Position numbers and translations under genes: made by a program
Notes under the pieces: model-generated
Databases searched by the model: none
The model's input: only the letters and a program-made list of their open reading frames with translations
Told to the model about the DNA's origin: nothing
Part shown: positions 55,692 through 62,968 of the stretch, piece by piece
Position numbering within the stretch: position 1 is the first letter of the stretch
Layout of the letters: each line of letters begins with the position of its first letter
DNA from: Subtercola boreus
GTDB lineage: Bacteria; Actinomycetota; Actinomycetes; Actinomycetales; Microbacteriaceae
NCBI RefSeq assembly: GCF_003399635.1
Contig: NZ_NBXB01000042.1
Location: 62,001-126,000 of the forward strand
Direction of reading: 5' to 3'
DNA length: 64,000 nt

Positions 55692-56186
55692 ATGTGCTAT
55701 ATGCCCGACCGTGAAGCACTGTCTCGACTGCGAGCCACTGCGCGCAGGGCGGATGAACTGCACGCGCAGTCCCGAAAACTGCTTGTCGAGAGCGCCCGCT
55801 CAGGGGCAGCGGCAGGCCTCTCTCAGCGGCAGATCGGTGAAGCGATCGGTCGCAGCCAACCTGAAGTATCACGACTGCTTCGATTTCACGGGCACACGGC
55901 GTTGGCGCAGACGCTGGTGTCGCATCGTAAACCGCTCCTCAGCCTTCTGGCGTCGGCCGGCGGCCGGAATGTCCGGGTTTTCGGGAGTCTCACCCGGGGA
56001 GAAGACGGGCCCGATTCTGACGTGGATCTGCTTGTCGACTTCGCCAAACCGGTCGGCCTGTTCGGCCTCTCTCGCCTCGAAGCCGCTGCGACCGAAATTG
56101 TCGGCGCCCCGGTCGACGTGGTTCCGAGCACCAGCCTCCGAACGAATCTGGCCGACAGCGTGCGGGCTGAGGCCGTGCCGCTGTGA
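55692..56186 (+). CDS. MNT-type nucleotidyltransferase with N-terminal HTH (MntA-like antitoxin)
   Basis: The protein has 164 residues. A helix-turn-helix (about 43-64, LSQRQIGEAIGRSQPEVSRLL) precedes a minimal nucleotidyltransferase domain with GSLTRGEDGPDSDVDLLVDF (G98-S99, D110, D112). MNT proteins usually pair with a HEPN toxin and inactivate it by nucleotidylation. Here the GTGA junction at the stop leads into only 18 codons of HEPN-like sequence. ATG 55692 has AGGTG upstream; ATG 55701 is possible. Confidence 0.8.
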   Translation: MCYMPDREALSRLRATARRADELHAQSRKLLVESARSGAAAGLSQRQIGEAIGRSQPEVSRLLRFHGHTALAQTLVSHRKPLLSLLASAGGRNVRVFGSLTRGEDGPDSDVDLLVDFAKPVGLFGLSRLEAAATEIVGAPVDVVPSTSLRTNLADSVRAEAVPL

Positions 56187-56239
56187 GCCGCACCGATCGC
56201 GAGGTCGTCCAGGATGCCCTCGGGCGCTTCGACCAGTGA
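56183..56239 (+). pseudogene. Truncated HEPN (DUF86-like) partner of the MNT gene
   Basis: GTG 56183 overlaps the MNT stop (GTGA) and reads VSRTDREVVQDALGRFDQ, then TGA. The opening resembles HEPN/DUF86 toxins that start MSRsDRExxxDxLEA. The rest of the toxin (about 100 residues) is gone and the right 35-bp repeat follows 28 bp later. Short length makes the family call tentative. Confidence 0.5.
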
Positions 56240-56267
56240 TCCGCCAGGCATGCATCGGACGGCCACA

Positions 56268-56302
56268 CCCGGCCCGAGGCCGCGCACTCCCAGCAGCGGG
56301 TG
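56268..56302. repeat. 35-bp direct repeat, right copy
   Basis: This is the second copy of the 55652-55686 repeat (33/35 identical; 25-bp perfect core at 56273-56297). It lies after the HEPN remnant and before the monooxygenase gene. The distance between copies is 616 bp. Confidence 0.85.
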
Positions 56303-56354
56303 CGACGATGGATCACACGCAGACCGCGCCGCCTCGCAGAATGGATGTAACCCC

Positions 56355-56681
56355 GTGACCGTCATCAAGATCAACGCCATCACCGTGTCCGCCGACAGCG
56401 GCGACGAACTCGCCCACCGTTTCGCCGCACGAGCCGGCGCTGTCGACGGCCAGGCCGGCTTCGAGGGATTCGAACTTCTGAAGCCTCTGGATGACCGCAC
56501 CACCTGGCTCGTCGTCACCCGGTGGAGCGACGAGGAGTCCTTCCAGGCCTGGGTGAGCTCCCCCGCCTTCGGCCACGGCCACCGCAGCGAAGCCGAGCGC
56601 TCCGGCCAGCCCGCGCCGGCCCACGTCGGCGTCAGCAGCGAGCTCTGGAGCTACGCGGTCGCCGGCGGCTCCGCCGCCTGA
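56355..56681 (+). CDS. Antibiotic biosynthesis monooxygenase (ABM) domain protein
   Basis: The 108-residue single ABM domain (ferredoxin-like fold) has VIKINAITVSADSGDELAHRFAARAGAVDGQAGFEGFELLKP and TWLVVTRWSDEESFQAWVSSPAF. This pattern resembles small heme-degrading or quinol monooxygenases (MhuD/IsdG-like spacing NxI..A....L...F..R), but heme binding is unproven. GTG 56355 was chosen from the domain start. It lies next to the DUF3533 gene on the opposite strand. Confidence 0.8.
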   Translation: MTVIKINAITVSADSGDELAHRFAARAGAVDGQAGFEGFELLKPLDDRTTWLVVTRWSDEESFQAWVSSPAFGHGHRSEAERSGQPAPAHVGVSSELWSYAVAGGSAA

Positions 56682-56746
56682 CGGCGACGCCTGACCTCCC
56701 GCCGCCCGACACCCCGCCGCCCGACACCACCACTTGGGCGGGCCGG

Positions 56747-57871
56747 TCAGGCCGCGTGCGCCGGGTGCGCGTGGGCCGCGTGAGCTGCGTGCGCGCCCTC
56801 CCCGGTGTGCCCGGCGCGGACCGGCGGTTCCTCGTTGGTGAACCGGGCCCGCACACCCTCACGGAAGTGACCCGCCAGCGCCAGCACGATACCGAGCGCC
56901 GCCCACCCGGCCACCACGAGCCAGGGGAAGAGCAGGTTCGCGGCAGGGAAGTAGGAGAGGTCGCGGAGCAGCGTCGAGCCGGCTCCCGGCGGGAACCACT
57001 GGCCGACAGCGCCCCATGGTTGCGGCAGGAATTCGAGCGGCTGGGTTGCCGACGAGATCGGGTTCGCAATGAGCAGGAACAGCACCGGCCCCACCGCGAT
57101 GCCCGCCCGCCCGACAAGCGACGCGACACCCACGATCGTCGCGCTCACCGCGAGCAGCGTCAGCGCGATGGCTCCGGCGTTCACGAAATAGTTCCCCTGC
57201 AGGGCGCCGAACCAGCCCCCGAGAATCGCCTCGAGCGCAATCCCTGCCACCACCACGTAGACCGTGATCGCGACGACTCTGCGCCATGCCCCCACAATCA
57301 GAATGGAGGCGAGGATTCCGCCGAGCATCCCACCCAGCGTGAGCGGGAACGCCGCAGCGGTCAGGCCGGAGCCGCGGGGGTCGGATGCCGCGAGCGGCAC
57401 GACATCGGTGACGATGACGGTCACGGCAGGGCTCGACCCGCCACCGGCAGCTGCCGTTGCTGCCGTCGCTGCTGCGAGTTGCGCCTGGATTCTCGGAGCC
57501 AGACCACCGAGCAACTGGCTCACAACCGGGCTCGCGGCAGACGACGTGAGCACCTCGGGTGACGGGCCGAGCACGATCGCGCCGTAGACCTCGCGGGACT
57601 CGATCTTCGAAACCGCTGCGGCTCGGTCCTCCGCCCCGGCGAGAGCGAAGGTGCCGGGCGACGCCGCCGTCAGAGCAGCCTCCACCTGGGTCACGGCGCT
57701 CTCGGGGCCGACGACCGCGAGTGGGATGTTCTTGACCGACGAGGTGACAGACGGCCAGGAGAAGGCGAGCACGATGACGCCGACCACCACCGCGAGCGCA
57801 ACCCCGATGCCGATGATGCGGCGCCAGGGGGTCGGAGAGGGTGGTGCTGTCACGAGCGTGCTGTCGGTCAT
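56747..57871 (-). CDS. DUF3533/YhgE-like ABC-2 type membrane protein
   Basis: The protein has 374 residues. Helix 1 (about 18-40) is followed by a large outer domain (40-170) and five C-terminal helices, the plan of the DUF3533/YhgE (ABC-2 permease-like) family. The tail is His/Ala-rich (HAAHAAHAHPAHAA), an unusual possible metal-binding end. It is divergent from a TetR gene with two matching operators between. This arrangement suggests an inducible export or resistance function. Confidence 0.78.
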   Translation of the reverse strand: MTDSTLVTAPPSPTPWRRIIGIGVALAVVVGVIVLAFSWPSVTSSVKNIPLAVVGPESAVTQVEAALTAASPGTFALAGAEDRAAAVSKIESREVYGAIVLGPSPEVLTSSAASPVVSQLLGGLAPRIQAQLAAATAATAAAGGGSSPAVTVIVTDVVPLAASDPRGSGLTAAAFPLTLGGMLGGILASILIVGAWRRVVAITVYVVVAGIALEAILGGWFGALQGNYFVNAGAIALTLLAVSATIVGVASLVGRAGIAVGPVLFLLIANPISSATQPLEFLPQPWGAVGQWFPPGAGSTLLRDLSYFPAANLLFPWLVVAGWAALGIVLALAGHFREGVRARFTNEEPPVRAGHTGEGAHAAHAAHAHPAHAA

Positions 57872-57886
57872 CCTGAGCCTTTCAAA

Positions 57887-57904
57887 AAAGAACGTTCCTT
57901 CTTT
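57887..57904. promoter_or_regulatory. TetR operator site 1
   Basis: AAAGAACGTTCCTTCTTT has 6-bp perfect outer arms (AAAGAA/TTCTTT), with the sequence AGAACG-N4-TTCT shared with site 2. It lies 16 bp upstream of the DUF3533 start. Confidence 0.75.
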
Positions 57905-57934
57905 ATATGATGCGGTCGACGTAGACTCGGTGTC

Positions 57935-57950
57935 AAGAACGAATGTTCTT
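57935..57950. promoter_or_regulatory. TetR operator site 2
   Basis: AAGAAC-GAAT-GTTCTT is a perfect 6-bp inverted repeat with a 4-bp centre, 17 bp before the TetR start. It shares AGAACG-N4-TTCT with site 1, so one regulator probably binds both and represses both genes. Confidence 0.8.
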
Positions 57951-57967
57951 TTTTAGTTGACGAGGTG

Positions 57968-58561
57968 ATGATGCCGAAAGTTACTGCCGAGTATCGGGAA
58001 GCCCGGCGCGACGAGATCACGGCAGCGGCGCTCCGTTGCTTCCAGGCGCGAGGGCTCGCCGCGACATCCATGTCCGACATCATCGCGGAGTCCGGGCTCT
58101 CGGCCGGCGCGATCTACGGGCACTTCGAGGGCAAGCACGACATCATGATGGCGGCTGCGCGCGAAGTCATCGGACACCGGATAGCCGACCTCCGCGAACT
58201 GGCCGGTGAGTCGGCGCCCTCCCCCGCCGAGGTGGTCACGCGCATGATGACGGGACTGTCGGGCGATGTCGCGAAGCCGTCCCTCCTCCTTCAGGTCTGG
58301 GCGCAGGCGATGGTCGAAGACGGGGTGCGCGAACTGTTGTGGACGGTCTTCGCCGACATCAGGGAGGCCTTCGACCACTACTTCATGAGGTGGGCCGTCG
58401 AACACGAGTCCCTCGATGAGGTCGCGGCACGCGAGTGGACCGCGACCCTGATGCCCGCGGCGGTCGGGCTCGCCCAGGGGTACATCGTGCAGTCGGCCGT
58501 CTTCCCCGCCTTCGACAGTGCCGCGTACCTCGCGTCGGTGCGGAGCGTCCTCCAGCAGTGA
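57968..58561 (+). CDS. TetR family transcriptional regulator
   Basis: The 197-residue protein has the N-terminal helix-turn-helix EITAAALRCFQARGLAATSMSDIIAESGLSAGAIYGHFEGKHDIMMAA followed by a helical ligand domain. Start codons GTG 57965, ATG 57968 and ATG 57971 are in frame; GAGG at 57962 best fits 57971. It is divergent from the DUF3533 gene and likely its repressor through the two operators between. Confidence 0.9.
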   Translation: MMPKVTAEYREARRDEITAAALRCFQARGLAATSMSDIIAESGLSAGAIYGHFEGKHDIMMAAAREVIGHRIADLRELAGESAPSPAEVVTRMMTGLSGDVAKPSLLLQVWAQAMVEDGVRELLWTVFADIREAFDHYFMRWAVEHESLDEVAAREWTATLMPAAVGLAQGYIVQSAVFPAFDSAAYLASVRSVLQQ

Positions 58562-58612
58562 CCCACTGCCGCCACCCCGTCTGCGGCTTGTCACAGACTG
58601 CTCACCCACTCG

Positions 58613-59152
58613 TCAGAGCACCGAGGCGAGGGCGTCGGCATCCGGAAGCGCTGCCTGCTCCTCAGGCGGCAAAGACTCATAGGCGTAGGTCGCCACGGCC
58701 ATCGGGGAATCCGATCGTCCGAGCGAGTACCGCACCGTGTGATCGTTGCGGCTTCCGCAGATGGGGATGCCGACGGTCGGCGCATGCGCCTCCCGTCTGA
58801 GCTGGTCGTCGACCAGGGCGACATAGAACCCCAGCCCCGACTCCCGGAGTGTCTCGACCATCCGATCTGCTGCGCGAGCTCGGAATCCAGCGATGGAAGT
58901 CTGGACTCGAAGTTGCTCGGCGCAGAACCCGACAGCTCCAGCGTGCGGTTCTTGATCTGGTTCAGCAGGACGTTGCGCGACCACCCGCGCACGACCGCTT
59001 CAGCGGCGTACCCATTGCGCGCAGGCTGATGTTCGAGACGGTCGAGCATCACGGTGATGTGCCCCCACGGCAATTTGCCAACAGCTTGCTGGTAAATTGC
59101 AGCGCGCTTGGGCCAGGTCGCCGCGAGACTTCGCATGTTGCGCTGGTGAGAG
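58613..59152 (-). pseudogene. Decayed DUF1016/YhcG (PDDEXK nuclease) gene
   Basis: The upstream part reads MRSLAATWPKRAAIYQQAVGKLPWGHITVMLDRL and GWSRNVLLNQIKNRTLELSG...SNFESRLPSLDSELAQQ. The frame then changes near 58862 and resumes at GFYVALVDDQLRREAHAPTVGI, ending in PMAVATYAYESLPPEEQAALPDADALASVL. These are the N-terminal and C-terminal parts of the DUF1016/YhcG family. The roughly 150 residues between, which hold the nuclease core, are missing, as is the very N-terminus. Confidence 0.8.
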
Positions 59153-59194
59153 GGAACCGAGACAGCACGGAAGCAGCGTCGGTAGGATGGCGCG

Positions 59195-59605
59195 ATGAGA
59201 CGCAGCGCATCGAGTTCCCCCGCACGCACCATCGCCCGCGTCCTGCTCGGCGGGGCCCTCGTCTTCGCCGGCACGAGCCACCTCACCTTCGCGCGCGACG
59301 ACTTCCGCGCGCAGGTGCCGGAATTCGTGCCGCTGAAGACCGACACGACGGTGCTCGCCTCCGGCGTGGCGGAGATCGGCCTGGGCGCGGCGCTTCTGCT
59401 CACACGGGGGCGCACCCGCACGGCGGTCGGCAGCATCGCGGCGGCGTTCTTCGTGGCCGTGTTCCCCGGCAACATCGCGCAGCTCGTGCACCACAGAGAC
59501 GCCTTCGGGCTCGACTCCGACCGCAAGCGCGCCCTCCGACTGCTCGGCCAGCCGCTGCTCATCGCCGTGTCGCTTTGGTCGACACGCCCCCGCGCACGGG
59601 CCTGA
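59195..59605 (+). CDS. DoxX family membrane protein
   Basis: The 136-residue protein has four helices. RVLLGGALVFAGTSHLTFARDDF is the typical DoxX opening, followed by VPLKTDTTVLASGVAEIGLGAALLL and a last helical pair ending near LIAVSLW. Function is unknown, possibly redox or membrane quality. ATG 59195 was chosen from the family start. The GNAT-AAA gene follows 14 bp later, suggesting one transcript. Confidence 0.82.
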   Translation: MRRSASSSPARTIARVLLGGALVFAGTSHLTFARDDFRAQVPEFVPLKTDTTVLASGVAEIGLGAALLLTRGRTRTAVGSIAAAFFVAVFPGNIAQLVHHRDAFGLDSDRKRALRLLGQPLLIAVSLWSTRPRARA

Positions 59606-59619
59606 CGGACAGTCCTCCC

Positions 59620-60909
59620 ATGAGCCCGTTCCGGATCCGCGACTTCCAGCCCGACGACATCGACGGCATCCTGCACCTCTGGGAGGAGATGCGCCTGGCC
59701 CAGACCGAACCGGTCTACAGCCTGCCCGAAGTGCTCGCCTCCTGCCAGCAGGACCACGCCGTCGTTGCGGTGATCGACGACGTCGTGATCGGTGCCGCTG
59801 TCGGCCGGGCCGCCCATGCCCAGGGCTGGATCGTCTTCCTCGCCACTGCCGAGAAGCACCAACGCCTCGGCATCGGCGGCAAGCTCCTCGCCGCACTCGA
59901 GAAACGCATGGCACCGCTCGGTCTGTCGAAGCTCTCGGTGCTGCTGCCGGAGAACGTCGTGCGGGTCGGTGCGTTCAGCGAGCAGGGCTTCGAGACGAAG
60001 AAGAACCTCCGCTACCTCGAACGCCGCATCCCCGTGCAGCGCAACGAGCTGAGTGCGCTCAGCGAGCTGGGCGGACGGATCCTGCCGCGCGGCCTCTGGA
60101 CGTCGATCGGCGGCATGGCGAAGGAGAAGGAACTGCTCGAACGCCGGTTGGTCATGCCGCTCGCGAACAGCGACCTCGCCGAACGGTTCGGCGTGCAGCC
60201 GCCGAGCGCCGTGGTGCTGTTCGGGCCACCCGGCACCGGCAAGACGACCTTCGCCCGGGCGATCGCCTCACGCCTGGAGTGGTCGTTCGTCGAGGTCTTC
60301 CCCTCCCGCCTCGCGAGCGATCCGGCGGGCCTCGCCGGCGCTCTCCGGGAGACCTTCACGAAGATCGCCGACCTCGAGCACGCCGTCGTATTCATCGACG
60401 AGGTCGAGGAGATCGCCGTGCAGCGCGGAGGCGAGCCGCCGTCGGCGATGCAGGGCGTGACGAACGAACTGCTGAAGATCATCCCGACCTTCCGTGACCA
60501 GCCCAACCGCCTGCTGGTGTGCGCCACCAACTTCATCCGGGCGCTCGACACGGCCTTTCTCCGTCACGGCCGGTTCGACTACGTGATTCCGATCGGCCTG
60601 CCCGATGAGGATGCCCGCGCGTCGATCTGGGCACGCTACATCCCGCCCCAGTCGCTGGAGGGCGTCGACCTGCCGGCGCTGGTCGCCCGCACCGACGGGT
60701 TCTCGCCCGCCGACATCGAGTACGCCGCTCGAAAGGCCTCTCAGGGAGCGCTCGAGGCGGCGCTCTATCCGGAGCAGGATGGCGCGGTGCGAGCGACGGG
60801 CCCGCAGACAGCCGACTACCTGCACGCCATCGGCGAGACGCGGGCGACGGTGTCATCGGATGTCGCGGCGGCCTTCCTCGAGGACATCGACCGCATCGCG
60901 AGGCTCTGA
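59620..60909 (+). CDS. GNAT acetyltransferase fused to AAA+ ATPase
   Basis: The protein has 429 residues. The N-terminal GNAT domain (about 3-137) has the acetyl-CoA motif QRLGIGGKLL (81-90). The C-terminal AAA+ ATPase (about 155-429) has Walker A GPPGTGKT (202-209), Walker B VVFIDE (256-261), sensor N304 and arginines R315/R318 in RHGRFDYVIPIGLPD, then FSPADIEYAARKA. The AAA part is of the FtsH/Cdc48-like classic clade, but without protease or substrate domains. ATG 59620 was chosen from the GNAT start. The target is unknown; an ATP-driven remodeler tied to acetylation is inference. Confidence 0.88.
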   Translation: MSPFRIRDFQPDDIDGILHLWEEMRLAQTEPVYSLPEVLASCQQDHAVVAVIDDVVIGAAVGRAAHAQGWIVFLATAEKHQRLGIGGKLLAALEKRMAPLGLSKLSVLLPENVVRVGAFSEQGFETKKNLRYLERRIPVQRNELSALSELGGRILPRGLWTSIGGMAKEKELLERRLVMPLANSDLAERFGVQPPSAVVLFGPPGTGKTTFARAIASRLEWSFVEVFPSRLASDPAGLAGALRETFTKIADLEHAVVFIDEVEEIAVQRGGEPPSAMQGVTNELLKIIPTFRDQPNRLLVCATNFIRALDTAFLRHGRFDYVIPIGLPDEDARASIWARYIPPQSLEGVDLPALVARTDGFSPADIEYAARKASQGALEAALYPEQDGAVRATGPQTADYLHAIGETRATVSSDVAAAFLEDIDRIARL

Positions 60910-60930
60910 ACGCCCTCTCGCCGCCCAGCT

Positions 60931-61302
60931 TCAGGCGAACGCCTCACCCCAGCCACGGAGCGTCTGCAGCACCGGGCCGAGTTGCCGGCCGGCGTCGGTG
61001 AGCGAGTACTCGAACCGGGCCGGCCGCTGCTGGTACGGCGTGCGGATGATCACCCCCTCCGCCTCGAGCTTGCGAAGCCTGGCGGTGAGGATCTCCCGCG
61101 GCGCCCCCGTGTTCGACCGGATGTCGGTGAACCGCGTCACCCCGAATCCGAGCTCGCGCACGATGAGCAGCGACCAGCGGTCGCCGATGACAGCCAGGGC
61201 GTCGGCGATGCTGCACTCGCGCGGTCGACCGACCACGATCGGCCCGGGAACAGCACCGTCGTGCCACACTCCGGTCACGACTCCTTCCGGCCGGGCATCC
61301 AT
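60931..61302 (-). CDS. HxlR family transcriptional regulator
   Basis: The 123-residue protein has the family signature ECSIADALAVIGDRWSLLIVRELGFGVTRFTDIRSNTGAPREILTARLRKLEAEGVI and PARFEYSLTDAGRQLGPVL. ATG 61302 is 2 bp from the thiolase stop, so the two genes are probably co-transcribed (thiolase first). HxlR proteins respond to redox or aldehyde stress in other species; the ligand here is unknown. Confidence 0.9.
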   Translation of the reverse strand: MDARPEGVVTGVWHDGAVPGPIVVGRPRECSIADALAVIGDRWSLLIVRELGFGVTRFTDIRSNTGAPREILTARLRKLEAEGVIIRTPYQQRPARFEYSLTDAGRQLGPVLQTLRGWGEAFA

Positions 61303-61304
61303 CG

Positions 61305-62498
61305 TCAGAGTCGCTCGATGAGGGTCGCGTTGGCCATGCCGCCGCCCTCGCACATGGTCTGGAGCCCGTACTGGCCGCCCGTCTCCTCGAGGTGGCTGAG
61401 GAGCGTTCCGAGCAGCCGAGTGCCCGACGATCCGAGGGCATGCCCGAGGGCGATCGCTCCGCCGCGCGGGTTGAGTTTTGCCGGATCCGCGTCGAACTCG
61501 TGCGACCAGGCGAGCGGCACAGAGGCGAACGCCTCGTTCACCTCGTAGGCGTCGAGGTCGTCGAACGAAAGGCCTGAGCGCTCCAGTATCCTGTGGGTCG
61601 CGGGGATCGGGCCGGTCAGCATGAAGAGCGGATCGTCGCCGACGACGGCGAAGTCCACGAACCGGGCTCGCGGACGAAGGCCGAGCTCGAGAGCCTTCTG
61701 CTCGCTCATGATGAGGGTCGCCGAGGCCCCGTCGGTGAGGGGCGACGAGTTCCCCGGGGTGATGTTCCACTCGACGTCGGGGAATCGCGCCGCCAGCTCG
61801 TCGGTGCGGAACGCAGCCGGCAACCCGCTGAGGCCCTCGGCTGTCGTGGAGGCCCTGATCGTCTCGTCGCGTGCGAACGGCGTGGAACCGGTGACAGCGC
61901 CCGGCAGCTCCACGGGCAGAACCTCGCCGTCGAACAGCCCCGCCTCTGTCGCTGCCGCAGCGCGCCGGTGCGACTCGGCGGCGAAGGTATCCAGCGCGAG
62001 ACGATCGAGGCCCCACTTCGTGGCGATCAGTTCGGCCGACACGCCCTGGTTCACCAGGCCCTCCGGATAGCGGCCCCGGAACGACTCACCGAACGGAGTG
62101 CCGCCAGCCGACGACGACCCGAGCGGCACCCGGCTCATCGATTCGACACCGCCCGCGATGACGATGTCGTAGGCACCGGCCAGCACGCCCTGCGCCGCGA
62201 AGTGGACCGCCTGCTGGCTCGAACCGCACTGGCGGTCGATGGTGACGGCAGGCACCTGCTCGTCGAATCCCGCTGCGAGCACCGAAGTGCGGGCGATGTT
62301 CAGGCTCTGGTCGCCGACCTGGCTGACGCAGCCGAGCAGAACGTCGTCGATGCGGAGCGAGTCGAGTCCGCTCCGTTCGAGCAGGGACCGCAGCACATGC
62401 CCCATGAGGTCGGACGGATGGATGCCCGACAGGGACCCGCCCGGCTTGCCCTTCCCTGACGCGGTTCGGACGACATCGACTATGACGGCGGTGGGCAT
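61305..62498 (-). CDS. Acetyl-CoA acetyltransferase / thiolase
   Basis: The 397-residue thiolase has the acylation cysteine C91 in DRQCGSSQQAVHF, NPRGGAIALGHALGSSGTR with the catalytic histidine, and the second cysteine in CEGGGMANATL. It could act on acetoacetyl-CoA or beta-ketoadipyl-CoA; the operator-like palindrome upstream resembles sites used for pca genes, but neighbouring pca genes are absent. AAAGGAG precedes ATG 62498. It heads a two-gene unit with hxlR. Confidence 0.9.
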   Translation of the reverse strand: MPTAVIVDVVRTASGKGKPGGSLSGIHPSDLMGHVLRSLLERSGLDSLRIDDVLLGCVSQVGDQSLNIARTSVLAAGFDEQVPAVTIDRQCGSSQQAVHFAAQGVLAGAYDIVIAGGVESMSRVPLGSSSAGGTPFGESFRGRYPEGLVNQGVSAELIATKWGLDRLALDTFAAESHRRAAAATEAGLFDGEVLPVELPGAVTGSTPFARDETIRASTTAEGLSGLPAAFRTDELAARFPDVEWNITPGNSSPLTDGASATLIMSEQKALELGLRPRARFVDFAVVGDDPLFMLTGPIPATHRILERSGLSFDDLDAYEVNEAFASVPLAWSHEFDADPAKLNPRGGAIALGHALGSSGTRLLGTLLSHLEETGGQYGLQTMCEGGGMANATLIERL

Positions 62499-62521
62499 AA
62501 TGCTCCTTTGGACCAGGCAGT

Positions 62522-62540
62522 CGGTTCGATAATCGAACCG
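62522..62540. promoter_or_regulatory. 19-bp perfect palindrome upstream of the thiolase gene
   Basis: CGGTTCGAT-A-ATCGAACCG has 9-bp arms around one base and ends 24 bp before the thiolase start. Its core GTTCGATAATCG is like the published PcaR (IclR family) site of Pseudomonas, GTTCGATAATCGCAC. The position suggests a repressor or activator site. Confidence 0.75.
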
Positions 62541-62559
62541 GGATCCCACGCTACCACCC

Positions 62560-62664
62560 GTGCCTCAGCCGTGCTCGACGACCCCCTCCCCGCCCACGAT
62601 CGGCCTCGGCGACTCGTTCGTGGGCGGGTTCATCGCGGCACTCCGGCGCGGGCGCGCGGTCTGA
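62560..62664 (+). pseudogene. C-terminal remnant of an ADP-dependent sugar kinase-like protein
   Basis: The frame reads PPTIGLGDSFVGGFIAALRRGRAV and stops at 62662-62664. GLGDSFVGGF is the catalytic GxGD motif at the end of ribokinase-fold and ADP-dependent gluco/phosphofructokinases. No upstream part of such a gene is present in frame. It is a short remnant, so the family call is tentative. Confidence 0.5.
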
Positions 62665-62694
62665 GGCGGCCCGGCCCGTTCCGCCCCACCCGTC

Positions 62695-62753
62695 CGGGAG
62701 GAGATACGCCACTGTCCCGCTCTATTTGCCCCACATTGCCTCAGCTCCTCCCG
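62695..62753. repeat. 59-bp palindromic element, 41-nt loop (copy 3, different arms)
   Basis: The arms CGGGAGGAG (62695-62703) and CTCCTCCCG (62745-62753) are perfect, and the loop is again exactly 41 nt. The arm sequence differs from copies 1 and 2, so kinship rests on architecture only. Confidence 0.5.
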
Positions 62754-62872
62754 AATGGGAATCAGGAGGCAGGCTAGGGTCCCGGAGTTGATGTGCCGAC
62801 CCAATCCGCGCTGAGCGACAGCTGCCAGGCCAGCCTTCCCGGGAAGTGGCGCGCAAGTGGAGACAATGGGAC

Positions 62873-62968
62873 ATGGCCAGCTTCGTCGTCGAACCAGACT
62901 GCCCGCGCACCGCGAATGGGGGCGAGCAGGACGAACTCGGCTCGCTGGATCCGGAGGCCGTCACATGA
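62873..62968 (+). CDS. 31-residue small reading frame coupled to parA
   Basis: ATG 62873 (GGAG ten bases upstream, at 62859) opens a frame beginning MASFVVEPDC. It contains many acidic residues and ends EAVT, with its TGA overlapping the parA start codon (ATGA). Such an overlap is typical for translated upstream frames. It is too short for family recognition and may be a coupling leader peptide or a small protein partner. Confidence 0.5.
   Translation: MASFVVEPDCPRTANGGEQDELGSLDPEAVT

Larger units (their letters stand above)
62541..62964. other. Intergenic region between thiolase and ParA
   Basis: These 424 bp hold a kinase remnant (62560-62664), a 59-bp palindrome (62695-62753) and a 31-codon small reading frame (62873-62968). 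Between 62754 and 62872 I see no gene; this stretch probably carries the promoter of the small frame and parA. Confidence 0.6.
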
